Source: Photobacterium sp. DA100 (GTDB taxonomy: Bacteria; Pseudomonadota; Gammaproteobacteria; Enterobacterales; Vibrionaceae). From it: 64,000 nucleotides of DNA. Positions 28,001-34,685 of this stretch are shown here, piece by piece (the first letter of the stretch is position 1; every line of letters begins with the position of its first letter). The notes under the pieces were generated by a model. The model saw nothing but the letters and a program-made list of their open reading frames with translations. It had not been told where the DNA came from and searched no databases. The translations under genes were made by a program, and so were the position numbers. The stretch is taken from assembly GCF_029223585.1 (NCBI RefSeq), contig NZ_CP119423.1:930001-994000 (forward strand), read 5' to 3'.

Positions 28001-28907
28001 TGGCCTGGGGCTAACCACCGTCAAGCAACTGGTCGAGCGCTATCACGGTGTCATTTCAGTGATCAGCTACCAGGGGGTAGGGAGTGAATTTATCATTCGC
28101 TTGCCGTTGTCCGTTCCTCGGGAGGGCAGGAGCCACTCTAACGAAGAGTCTCAGAAGACAGTGGAGCATTATCCCTGGCTAATGGTGATTGGTGAGGAGG
28201 CCCTTGCCGAAACGGAGTGGGGTAAGCTGTTATCCGAACACTACCATGTGACCTATACCCGGGCCGATTACGAAGACTTAATCTTGCTCGATGACCCTCT
28301 GCCTGATGTTGTGATTGTTGACCATCAGGTACTGGTGCCCAGTGACGAACAGTTGCTGCAGGGATTGAGGAAACACTTTTTTGGCGGCCATGGCCCGGTG
28401 TTCGTTCTGCTTAGTGCCTCAGCACAGATTGACGCCCAATATCTGAGAAACGTCAGCTGGGCTGATTTGGTGTTGAACGAGCCGCTGCTGGGACAGCCAA
28501 TGCAAGCGGAGATCGAAAACTTGCTGGATGCTCGGCGTGCAGCAACGGTGAAAATCGCGGCTGCTGGCGAGCCAACTGGAAAGGAGTGGCAGGAAAATGT
28601 CCATTCGCTGGTTTCCGAGCATTTCCATTCCGGTGACTTTGGTACCTCAGCAGCAGCCAAGGCACTGTATATGTCAGAGCGAACATTCCAGCGGCATTTC
28701 AAACAAGAGTTCGGCTTGTCGTTTAAAGACTATGTCACTCAGTTCCGTTTTGAGCAGGCGGCGGTAATGCTCAAGCAAGGGGACAGTGTGGGTGACGTCG
28801 CGCTGTCCTGTGGCTTCAAAGATCCCGCCTATTTTAGTGCCAGGTTTACCGCTTATAGCGGGCAAACGCCTGCCGAGTTTGCCTGCGGTCGAGTAAAGCA
28901 AGATTAA
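25095..28907 (+). CDS. Hybrid sensor kinase / AraC-type regulator with propeller sensor domain
   Basis: 1270 residues combining sensing and DNA binding. An N-terminal hydrophobic segment (residues 5-24) is followed by repeated LWVGSxxGLY-type motifs typical of two-component propellers (for example PWFGTRRGLI, GVWVGSTMGLY, SLWVGSEGGLYRY, QVWVGTTYGLYQF), then a Y_Y_Y-like domain (ALYQYRLIDES), a membrane helix near residues 735-755, a histidine kinase with His798 in QLSHELRTPLQ, Asn911 in LLSNALKYTD, DTGRGM and GFGLGL, a receiver-like segment (about 1035-1145) and a C-terminal AraC helix-turn-helix (SERTFQRHF, DVALSCGFKDPAYFSARF). In the receiver the likely phospho-acceptor Asp1076 (VVIVDH) is kept, but the acidic pair reads VIGEEA and the usual lysine is replaced (LVLNEP), so it may be degenerate. 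The ligand and targets are unknown. It lies between znuA and feoABC. Confidence 0.85.
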   Translation: MVRRFSLVLLLLGIGLMSSVAVFASSYMFRSMPEFSGLGTLSVRKIVNDTNKGLWLVDSRGQLLFHDGINLKPAVERTGNAVTGVTDAAMVGNTLWLVKDNHAYSYSPLSASLERLNISQIPVESVVERDNAAWFANRRGLYRLTDNDPDVKFVAFPHPVKLAGLYVTDKHLYAATQQGVYQYLSLDEPPTRLLSEHHITAVVQDPLGEPWFGTRRGLIRGKQGVLQPLGDDGSQPAVLSMQPTPQGVWVGSTMGLYLMTNKGEIKAHFMPSDNDRYALPDRRVQRLHQDLQGNLWVSTPKGVSLLPAGSHLFSRIRLGGSKGLIDANFISDAAYGGDGYYWLATDNGLFKLSSMLDVVEHIDSVGKVEQLALSDGRLWILQEDGITLYDIRQSHLERIAIPEDIQEQPLERIMVDHFGSLWVGSEGGLYRYWPEFRDWMSFGHHWFRDPAGGEQITSIVEDSEHQVWVGTTYGLYQFEAGVLNLVPNTAKQGGIVDIFEDRMGQLWVATNYALQLSQALKPLKLQEVKLTPEFAQLYCIARGSNGIWLSSSNGLSYISYYADLKMHLGFKSGLLSDDLGSRACLQDNLNALVLGYRQGLLRISEPAMFEELPDEPELELSAVWIDNDIWPLGDSWNQLRRLPYGASIAFKLKVLPAPSALYQYRLIDESNQVGEWKIVSQPLLPVGVLSAGRYTLEVRRVNPSDNNSSALSYDFRVQSSWQVYQALLGVLAVAALVLILLFFYWRSKLFKVQAQQLKQSVYQKTAKIELQKRQLNASNVHLQRILDVRQHVMAQLSHELRTPLQLSMGLLSDLRPLSQAPSKVDITERNVAHALHVAEQILSRDVFALVEPEKACEQLVSPIIQACCMSWQVEAEKKQIALCLEDHTGADTSIDLAPYHLEIMLGNLLSNALKYTDNKGGITVSVKEREQQLIISVSDTGRGMTDQTKARLFDSYYQEDPQLSPEAGFGLGLTTVKQLVERYHGVISVISYQGVGSEFIIRLPLSVPREGRSHSNEESQKTVEHYPWLMVIGEEALAETEWGKLLSEHYHVTYTRADYEDLILLDDPLPDVVIVDHQVLVPSDEQLLQGLRKHFFGGHGPVFVLLSASAQIDAQYLRNVSWADLVLNEPLLGQPMQAEIENLLDARRAATVKIAAAGEPTGKEWQENVHSLVSEHFHSGDFGTSAAAKALYMSERTFQRHFKQEFGLSFKDYVTQFRFEQAAVMLKQGDSVGDVALSCGFKDPAYFSARFTAYSGQTPAEFACGRVKQD

Positions 28908-28911
28908 ACGG

Positions 28912-28941
28912 GCATAATATGGCCTTATGGCCATATTATGC
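28912..28941. repeat. Strong 13-bp hairpin after the hybrid regulator gene
   Basis: GCATAATATGGCC (28912-28924) pairs perfectly with 28929-28941 around TTAT. It begins five bases after the stop codon but has no following T-run on either strand, so it could be a weak terminator, an mRNA 3' end stabiliser, or a small palindromic element. Confidence 0.6.
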
Positions 28942-29307
28942 TGACCAATATCACTCTCGCGCCAGCCGCGGCTCCCTGCGTTCATTTCGCTAGACTATCG
29001 TCCATTCTGCTGGCGCTAGCTTTATGACTGTCAATACTTCCTTATTTGTTTGTTGTACAGGCATTAACATGCAGTGCTTAATCAATAACGTAACCCTTTG
29101 TTTTAGAAGTGAACCTTTATTCATTAACATATTGATGGTGACGTCTTTTGGTCGGATGGGTTAAAAATTGTGCCGCGTGTCAATATTGCAAACAATGAAT
29201 GCAAAAATGAGGGTGATTTATTGATTTAAAACAACATTGAATGTGTTTCAATCTGTAACATTGTAAGCATTAATGCTAATTATTCTTATTTAGGGTAGCG
29301 ATTTAGA
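28942..29307 (+). promoter_or_regulatory. feoABC upstream region
   Basis: About 365 bases with no gene. The last 150 bases are AT-rich and hold the presumed feo promoter and Fur-like site. An 8-bp inverted repeat GCGCCAGC (28959-28966) / GCTGGCGC (29009-29016) with a 42-base spacer lies near the start; its role is unknown. Confidence 0.4.
29269..29289 (+). promoter_or_regulatory. Candidate Fur box upstream of feoA
   Basis: The stretch ATTAATGCTAATTATTCTTA near 29269-29288 aligns to the Fur consensus (GATAATGATAATCATTATC) with about 14 of 17 matches in the core and lies about 20 bases before feoA. Fur control of feo is well established in related bacteria. Confidence 0.6.
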
Positions 29308-29535
29308 ATGAAACTGTCAGAAATGTCATGCGGGGCTGAGGGAAGGGTTGCCAGTTTAGCTGGCTTGCCAGCAGCTACCCGCAAAAAGCTTATGGTCATG
29401 GGAATGCTGCCGAATACACCAGTGAGCGTGATTCGGGTGGCACCTCTTGGCGATCCTCTTCAGGTGCGAGTACGTGGTGTGGATATCGCATTACGCAAAC
29501 AACTTGCAGAAAGCATTGATGTGGAGGTGAACTGA
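29308..29535 (+). CDS. feoA: Ferrous iron transport protein FeoA
   Basis: 75 residues with the SH3-like FeoA fold: GRVASLAGLPAATRKKLMVMG, then GMLPNTPVSVIRVAPLGDPLQV. It is a small cytoplasmic partner of FeoB. The stop codon overlaps the start of feoB by one base (TGATG), indicating coupling. AAGGGTAGCG-like GGGTAG upstream serves as a modest ribosome binding site. Confidence 0.95.
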   Translation: MKLSEMSCGAEGRVASLAGLPAATRKKLMVMGMLPNTPVSVIRVAPLGDPLQVRVRGVDIALRKQLAESIDVEVN

Positions 29536-31814
29536 TGCAATACAGTATTCTGACAGTAGGTAATCCGAACAGCGGCAAGACCACGTTGTTCAATGGCCTG
29601 ACGGGTGCCAAGCAGCAGGTGGGTAACTGGGCCGGTGTAACGGTTGAGAAGAAGACTGGCCGCTACGAATGCGCGGGTGATAGCTTTGCTCTGACCGATC
29701 TCCCGGGGATCTATAACCTTGATAGTGCCAATGATGTCAACAGCTTGGATGAAGCTATTGCCTCGCGCGCCATCTTGACCATGCCTGCAGATGTCATCAT
29801 CAACGTGGTGGATGCATCATGCCTTGAGCGCAGCTTGTACATGACGCTTCAGCTTCGCGAATTGGGCCGCCCAATGGTTGTTGTACTGAACAAGATGGAT
29901 GTGCTTGAGCGCCAGCGCCAAAAGCTAGATATCAAGGGGCTGGAAAAAGCCCTGGGTTGTCCGGTGATGAGCCTGTCAGCGAACAACCTTAAGCAAGTCA
30001 CAGAGTTCAAAACCCAACTGCACAAGATGCTGGCTCAGGGTATTGCCATTAATGAACTGACGCTGGATTACGGTCCCCAGTTTGAGCAAGCGATTGCCGA
30101 AACGGAAGCTTTTTTTACTGATGAGCATTTGAATGGCCGTGCCCAGGCTATCCGGGCCCTGGAAAATGATACTTTGGTGATCAACCAGTTATCTGAAGAG
30201 CAAAAAAATCAGGTATGCAATGTTCGCAACACTCTGATGGTGGATGTTGATCCTGATATCCAGGTTGCCGATGTGCGTTATAGCTTCTTGCACCAACTAT
30301 GCAGCAAGGTGCGCCGCCAGGAAGGCAAACTGAGCCGTAGCCTGAGCGACAAGATCGATGCTGTTTTATTGAACCGTGCGTTTGGTATTCCATTCTTCTT
30401 TGTTGTGATGTACCTGATGTTCATGTTCTCTATCAACATCGGCAGTGCATTTATCGACTTTTTCGATATCAGTGCGGGCGCTATCCTTGTCGACGGCGGA
30501 CACTACTTGCTCGATGATCACCTACCGGTATGGCTGGTAACCGTTATTGCTGACGGTATCGGCGGTGGTATCCAGACGGTGGCAACCTTCATTCCGGTGA
30601 TTGCCTGCCTATACCTGTTCCTAGCGATGCTGGAAAGCTCTGGTTACATGGCGCGTGCGGCCTTTGTGCTTGATAAAGTGATGCAGAAAGTCGGCCTGCC
30701 GGGCAAAGCGTTCGTGCCATTGGTGCTGGGCTTTGGCTGTAACGTACCGGCTATTATGGCAACCCGTACGCTTGAGCAGGAGCGTGAGCGCAAGCTTGCT
30801 GCTGCCATGGCACCGTTCATGTCTTGTGGTGCTCGCCTTCCTGTTTACGCCCTGTTTGCCGCCGCTTTCTTCCCTGAAAATGGCCAGAACGTTGTGTTTG
30901 CGCTCTACTTATTGGGGATTGCCGCTGCGGTATTGACTGGCTTGGTACTGCGCCACACCATCTACCCGGGAAGCAGCGATAGCTTCATCATGGAAATGCC
31001 AGACTATGAAATGCCGACGATGCGTAACGTCGGGATCAAAACTTGGCAGAAACTGAATAAGTTTGTAATGGGTGCCGGTAAGACTATCGTTGTCGTGGTG
31101 GCCATTCTGAGCTTCTTCAACTCGCTGGGTATGGATGGCTCATTCGGTAACGAAGATACCCCGAACTCGGTATTGGCTAAGACCGCCCAAGTTGTGACAC
31201 CAGTACTGTCTCCAATTGGTATTAAAGAAGACAACTGGCCGGCTACGGTGGGTATCCTAACGGGTATCTTTGCTAAAGAAGCGGTAGTGGGCACCTTGAA
31301 TAACCTGTATGCGCCAGCTGCGGGTGAAGAGGAGGCCGAGTACGACCTGATGGGTAGCCTTCAGGAAGCGGTAGCCAGTATTGGTGCCAACCTGGCAGAT
31401 CTAAGCTACTCGGATCCGCTGGGTATCACGGTGGGCGAGTTGGAAGATAAAGTGGCGGCAGCCGAAGAGCAGGAAGTCGATGCGTCGATCTTTGGCAATA
31501 TCCAAGCCCACTTTGTGAGCTCTGCAGCAGCCATGGCATACCTGATCTTCATTCTGCTTTATACGCCATGTGCGGCGGCAATGGGTGCTTATGTGCGTGA
31601 GTTCGGCCAGAAGTACTCGCTGTTTATCGCGAGCTATACCATGTTGCTGGCGTATACTTTCGCAACGTACTACTACCAGATCGCTCACTTCGCGGATCAC
31701 CCGGCCACGAGCATGCTGTGGATTGGGGTCTTCACTGCTATCAATGCCGGCCTGTTCATTACCTTCAAGCGTAAAGGGCAGCAGATGCAAGCAGAGGAGC
31801 TTGTCACACTATGA
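29535..31814 (+). CDS. feoB: Ferrous iron permease FeoB
   Basis: 759 residues. The N-terminal GTPase has G1 GNPNSGKTT (residues 8-16), G3 DLPG and G4 NKMD, followed by the helical GDI region. The membrane domain has the Gate motifs with conserved cysteines (LGFGCNVPAIMATR and MSCGARLPVY). It is the inner-membrane Fe2+ importer. The C-terminal part includes a loop rich in acidic residues (EEEAEYD). The stop overlaps feoC by four bases (ATGA). Confidence 0.97.
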   Translation: MQYSILTVGNPNSGKTTLFNGLTGAKQQVGNWAGVTVEKKTGRYECAGDSFALTDLPGIYNLDSANDVNSLDEAIASRAILTMPADVIINVVDASCLERSLYMTLQLRELGRPMVVVLNKMDVLERQRQKLDIKGLEKALGCPVMSLSANNLKQVTEFKTQLHKMLAQGIAINELTLDYGPQFEQAIAETEAFFTDEHLNGRAQAIRALENDTLVINQLSEEQKNQVCNVRNTLMVDVDPDIQVADVRYSFLHQLCSKVRRQEGKLSRSLSDKIDAVLLNRAFGIPFFFVVMYLMFMFSINIGSAFIDFFDISAGAILVDGGHYLLDDHLPVWLVTVIADGIGGGIQTVATFIPVIACLYLFLAMLESSGYMARAAFVLDKVMQKVGLPGKAFVPLVLGFGCNVPAIMATRTLEQERERKLAAAMAPFMSCGARLPVYALFAAAFFPENGQNVVFALYLLGIAAAVLTGLVLRHTIYPGSSDSFIMEMPDYEMPTMRNVGIKTWQKLNKFVMGAGKTIVVVVAILSFFNSLGMDGSFGNEDTPNSVLAKTAQVVTPVLSPIGIKEDNWPATVGILTGIFAKEAVVGTLNNLYAPAAGEEEAEYDLMGSLQEAVASIGANLADLSYSDPLGITVGELEDKVAAAEEQEVDASIFGNIQAHFVSSAAAMAYLIFILLYTPCAAAMGAYVREFGQKYSLFIASYTMLLAYTFATYYYQIAHFADHPATSMLWIGVFTAINAGLFITFKRKGQQMQAEELVTL

Positions 31815-32056
31815 TCCTGCAGCAGCTGAAACAGTACATTGAGCAACACGGGCGCGCCAGCCGCAAGGCTTTGGCGATGCGATTCGGTCTGTCGGAAGAC
31901 GGGGTCGAGGCCATGCTGGATGTGTGGATCCGCAAAGGCAAGTTGGGCAAGGAGCTGATAGGCTGCGACAGTGATGGCTGTTGCCAGAGTGCCAAAGAGA
32001 TCTGGTACCGTCCCCTCAAGTCAGATGAGCTTGCTGTCACCGTCATGCGTGGCTAG
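31811..32056 (+). CDS. feoC: FeoC-like transcriptional regulator
   Basis: 81 residues. A winged-helix core is recognisable (LKQYIEQHGRASRKALAMRF). The wing region holds three cysteines, Cys52, Cys57 and Cys58 in GCDSDGCCQSAKEIWY; enterobacterial FeoC has four cysteines there and binds an iron-sulfur cluster. FeoC binds the cytoplasmic part of FeoB and may protect it from proteolysis. It is translated from an ATG inside the feoB stop overlap, and the feoABC set is complete. Confidence 0.9.
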   Translation: MILQQLKQYIEQHGRASRKALAMRFGLSEDGVEAMLDVWIRKGKLGKELIGCDSDGCCQSAKEIWYRPLKSDELAVTVMRG

Positions 32057-32071
32057 GCAGCAGTATGAAAT

Positions 32072-32100
32072 AAAAAGGCAACCTCCGGGTTGCCTTTTTT
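32072..32100. terminator. Terminator after feoC
   Basis: A 12-bp stem (AAAAAGGCAACC with complement) with TCCG loop and T-run; the A-rich left arm also serves the convergent HIT-protein gene. Confidence 0.92.
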
Positions 32101-32109
32101 AATGCGTTG

Positions 32110-32541
32110 TTATTCTACTGCACTGAAGCCTTCGATATGGCTTAGCTCGGCCCTAAGCTCTTCCGCGAGGGCTTGCTGTACGGACTCGCTGCGTTGGGTG
32201 CCGTCGGTGTTGCCCCAAACTGGCCCTGGCCAGGCGACATCATTCTTGAAGCGGGCAATGTGGTGGACATGCAATTGCGGGACAAGGTTGCCCAAGGCCC
32301 CGACGTTGATTTTGTCGGCTTGGTAGTCGTTTTCTAATACGGCGGCGACGGCACTGGACTCCTTTAACAACTGTATCTGATCGGGTTCAGGCAAGTGATG
32401 GATTTCACGGAGTTCTGCTTTGCGGGGAACTAAAATGAGCCAAGGCCCCAGGGCTTCTTTGGATAATAGTACCTGGCACAGGGGCAGGTTTCCGATAACC
32501 GTAGTATCTGCGGCCAGTCTCGGGTGAAGTGAAAACTGCAT
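32110..32541 (-). CDS. HIT family (histidine triad) protein
   Basis: 143 residues from the ATG at 32541, with AAGGAAT nine bases upstream; the frame runs further to 32712 through the palindrome at 32621-32654, which is unlikely to be coding. The histidine triad lies in PQLHVHHIARF. HIT proteins hydrolyse or transfer nucleotidyl groups from dinucleoside polyphosphates, nucleotide phosphoramidates and similar compounds; the exact substrate cannot be told. The family in vibrios carries the variant HVHH motif in place of HxHxH. Confidence 0.85.
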   Translation of the reverse strand: MQFSLHPRLAADTTVIGNLPLCQVLLSKEALGPWLILVPRKAELREIHHLPEPDQIQLLKESSAVAAVLENDYQADKINVGALGNLVPQLHVHHIARFKNDVAWPGPVWGNTDGTQRSESVQQALAEELRAELSHIEGFSAVE

Positions 32542-32620
32542 GGGATTATTCCTTAATTGTATTGTGTAGCTCACATGCTGAGATATTTGCCAACAGCCAA
32601 AAATTCGCTTTGGGGTAGGA

Positions 32621-32654
32621 TATACCCAAGTTACCTTGAGGTAACTTGGGTATA
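32621..32654. repeat. 34-bp near-perfect palindrome
   Basis: TATACCCAAGTTACCT (32621-32636) and its exact complement (32639-32654) around TG. Sequences beginning TACCCAAG and ending CTTGGGTA are, as far as I recall, dispersed intergenic palindromes in Vibrionaceae. It lies between the divergent HIT and DUF924 genes. Confidence 0.85.
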
Positions 32655-32832
32655 TAGGTATCAGGAGCTGCACTGATGACTGTAAGATAGTGTGAATATA
32701 AGGCAGCCGCAATGCTTTCTGCTAGGGCAGGCGGTATTTTTTTGTGCGTCGGTGAACAGGTTCTCGGGAAGTTGGATTGGGTTTAGCCGCTGTGTAGCGG
32801 TATCGTGACGAAGTGCTTGGAGGGAATGATAC

Positions 32833-33438
32833 ATGGTGGCTCAATATCAAGAGGTGCTGGACTTTTGGTTTGGCGAGATAGATGAAGAAGTGACGGTCAA
32901 GGATCGAAATCAGCTGTGGTTTCGTGGTGGGGAAGAAACCGATCAACTTATCGCGGAGCGTTTTCGTCACCTAGTCAGCCAGGCAGGACGTGGTGAGCTC
33001 AGCAAATGGACCGAGGAGCCTAGGGGAACGCTTGCGCTGATCATTTTGCTCGATCAGTTTACCCGCAATATTTACCGCGGGCTAAGCGCAGCGTTTCGTT
33101 ATGACTCGCTGGCGTTGGCCTTGTGCAAGCGTGGCCTGGCGAATAATCAAGACTTGGAGCTAACCCCGATTGAGCGGGTGTTTTTCTACTTACCCCTTGA
33201 GCACTCGGAAGCTATCGAAGATCAGGAGGAATCGGTATTTCGCTTTGATCGGTTACTGCAGGCGGTGACACCGGCCCATGCCAGTACTTTTGAGGGATTC
33301 TATCAGTATGCGGTAAGCCATCACGAGGTGATTAAGCGTTTTGGCCGCTTCCCTCACCGCAATGCGGTATTCGGTCGCCTGTCAACCCAAGAAGAGCTGG
33401 AATGGCTGAATAAAGGTGGGCAGCGATTTGGTCAGTAG
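32833..33438 (+). CDS. DUF924 family protein
   Basis: 201 residues of the DUF924 family, an all-helical, TPR-like fold of unknown function. The family signature is clear: VLDFWFGE at the start, LWFRGG, LIILLDQFTRNIYRG, VFFYLPLEHSE and FGRFPHRNAVFGR. It is preceded by the GGAGGGA motif about ten bases upstream of the ATG and transcribed alone; the next gene converges on it. Confidence 0.9.
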   Translation: MVAQYQEVLDFWFGEIDEEVTVKDRNQLWFRGGEETDQLIAERFRHLVSQAGRGELSKWTEEPRGTLALIILLDQFTRNIYRGLSAAFRYDSLALALCKRGLANNQDLELTPIERVFFYLPLEHSEAIEDQEESVFRFDRLLQAVTPAHASTFEGFYQYAVSHHEVIKRFGRFPHRNAVFGRLSTQEELEWLNKGGQRFGQ

Positions 33439-33497
33439 CTGGAAGCGGGCAGGGCGGTCAGTCGGTGGACTGACCGGAGGTGCCGGCCCATCTGGGC

Positions 33498-34526
33498 TCA
33501 GGTAATGGGCAGGACGCGGTTTCGCCCGAGTTGCTTGGCTTGCTTGAGGAAGTGATCGGCCCGCTCGATGAGTGCCATGCTGTGCTCTCTTTCCTCTGAG
33601 CTGCTAATACCGAACGAGGCGGTTACCGAGTTGATCCGCTGCCCGGACTTCTTGTCGAGTACGGAAATCTTTTCAATGGCTTTACGCATGGTTTCTGCCT
33701 GCTGGCGGGCAGAGGGCAGTGACTTATGCGGAAGCAAAATTGCAAACTCCTCCCCGCCGAAGCGGTAGGCCTTGGCATAATCGCGGCAGCACTCTGTGAG
33801 CCTTTTGGCGACCATTTTCAGGACCTGATCACCCATGAGATGGCCGAACTCATCGTTGAAGTACTTGAAGTGGTCAATGTCCAGCAGCACTAGGCTCGTC
33901 GGGATCTGGTTCTCGAGATAGCTTTGAATGTCCTGATCGAAGGCCCTACGGTTGTAGAGTCCGGTCAGGGCGTCTTCGTTGGCTTGTTGTTGGCTTTTAT
34001 TCAGTGCTGCCCGCAATGATTGGATCTCTTGCTGGGCCGAATCGAGTTGGCCTTTGAACAGCCCGGTTGACTGGCGCATCTGCTGCGACTCGCGGAGCAG
34101 TTCGCGCACCAGACCGACGGTCTCTTCCAGGGAGATCCCTTCTTTGCCCACTTGCTCCAGCCGCCCAAACGTACTCTCCAGCGCATTGTGGAAGTTGTTG
34201 GTATCTGACAGGGTATCAGCCATGCTGTGGGACAGCTCCTGCATCATCGCGGTGAGGCTTAGCTTAAGTTGTTTGACGTCGTTGTCTGTCTGCCGGGCGA
34301 GGTGGTCTTGGTATAGGCTTTCACACAGTGTCGGGGTGCAATGTCCGAGGGATTCAATACCGCTGTCGAGCGCCATATTGAGCTGGGGGTTTTGCTGGGA
34401 GCTGTAGGTATACCACAGGGCATAGTTGGTTGGGGTGGTGGGTACCTTGTGCTTAATCATCAGGGGAACGGCCTGCTTCAAAATCTCCGTTGATTTCGCA
34501 AAGCTATCGTTGTTCATACCTAACAT
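33498..34526 (-). CDS. GGDEF domain diguanylate cyclase
   Basis: 342 residues. The N-terminal 170 residues are a soluble sensor segment opening with PTTPTNYALWYTYSSQQNP, seen in a family of cytoplasmic diguanylate cyclases, then a coiled-coil linker (about residues 140-185). The C-terminal GGDEF domain has TGLYNRRAFDQD, LLDIDHFKYFND, and the signature GGEEF, all expected for an active enzyme making cyclic di-GMP. The usual inhibitory RxxD site upstream of GGEEF reads RDYA, so product inhibition may be lost. A start at the second ATG (34517) is possible. Confidence 0.9.
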   Translation of the reverse strand: MLGMNNDSFAKSTEILKQAVPLMIKHKVPTTPTNYALWYTYSSQQNPQLNMALDSGIESLGHCTPTLCESLYQDHLARQTDNDVKQLKLSLTAMMQELSHSMADTLSDTNNFHNALESTFGRLEQVGKEGISLEETVGLVRELLRESQQMRQSTGLFKGQLDSAQQEIQSLRAALNKSQQQANEDALTGLYNRRAFDQDIQSYLENQIPTSLVLLDIDHFKYFNDEFGHLMGDQVLKMVAKRLTECCRDYAKAYRFGGEEFAILLPHKSLPSARQQAETMRKAIEKISVLDKKSGQRINSVTASFGISSSEEREHSMALIERADHFLKQAKQLGRNRVLPIT

Positions 34527-34616
34527 CCATTCTTACGGGTCATCTTCTGTCGATTGCTATGAAAACTTATTCATGGCCGTTCTAGTTTGACGGTTTTTAT
34601 TGCCACAGATAATAAA

Positions 34617-34647
34617 ATAGCCTTCTAAGGATACCCTAGAAGGCTAT
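34617..34647 (-). terminator. Terminator of argS
   Basis: An 11-bp stem (ATAGCCTTCTA at 34617-34627 with 34637-34647) and a nine-base loop, followed on the minus strand by TTTATT, 39 bases after argS. Confidence 0.8.
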
Positions 34648-34685
34648 GAATTATTAGGAATTTATCGAATTATGTCAGCGTTTTT

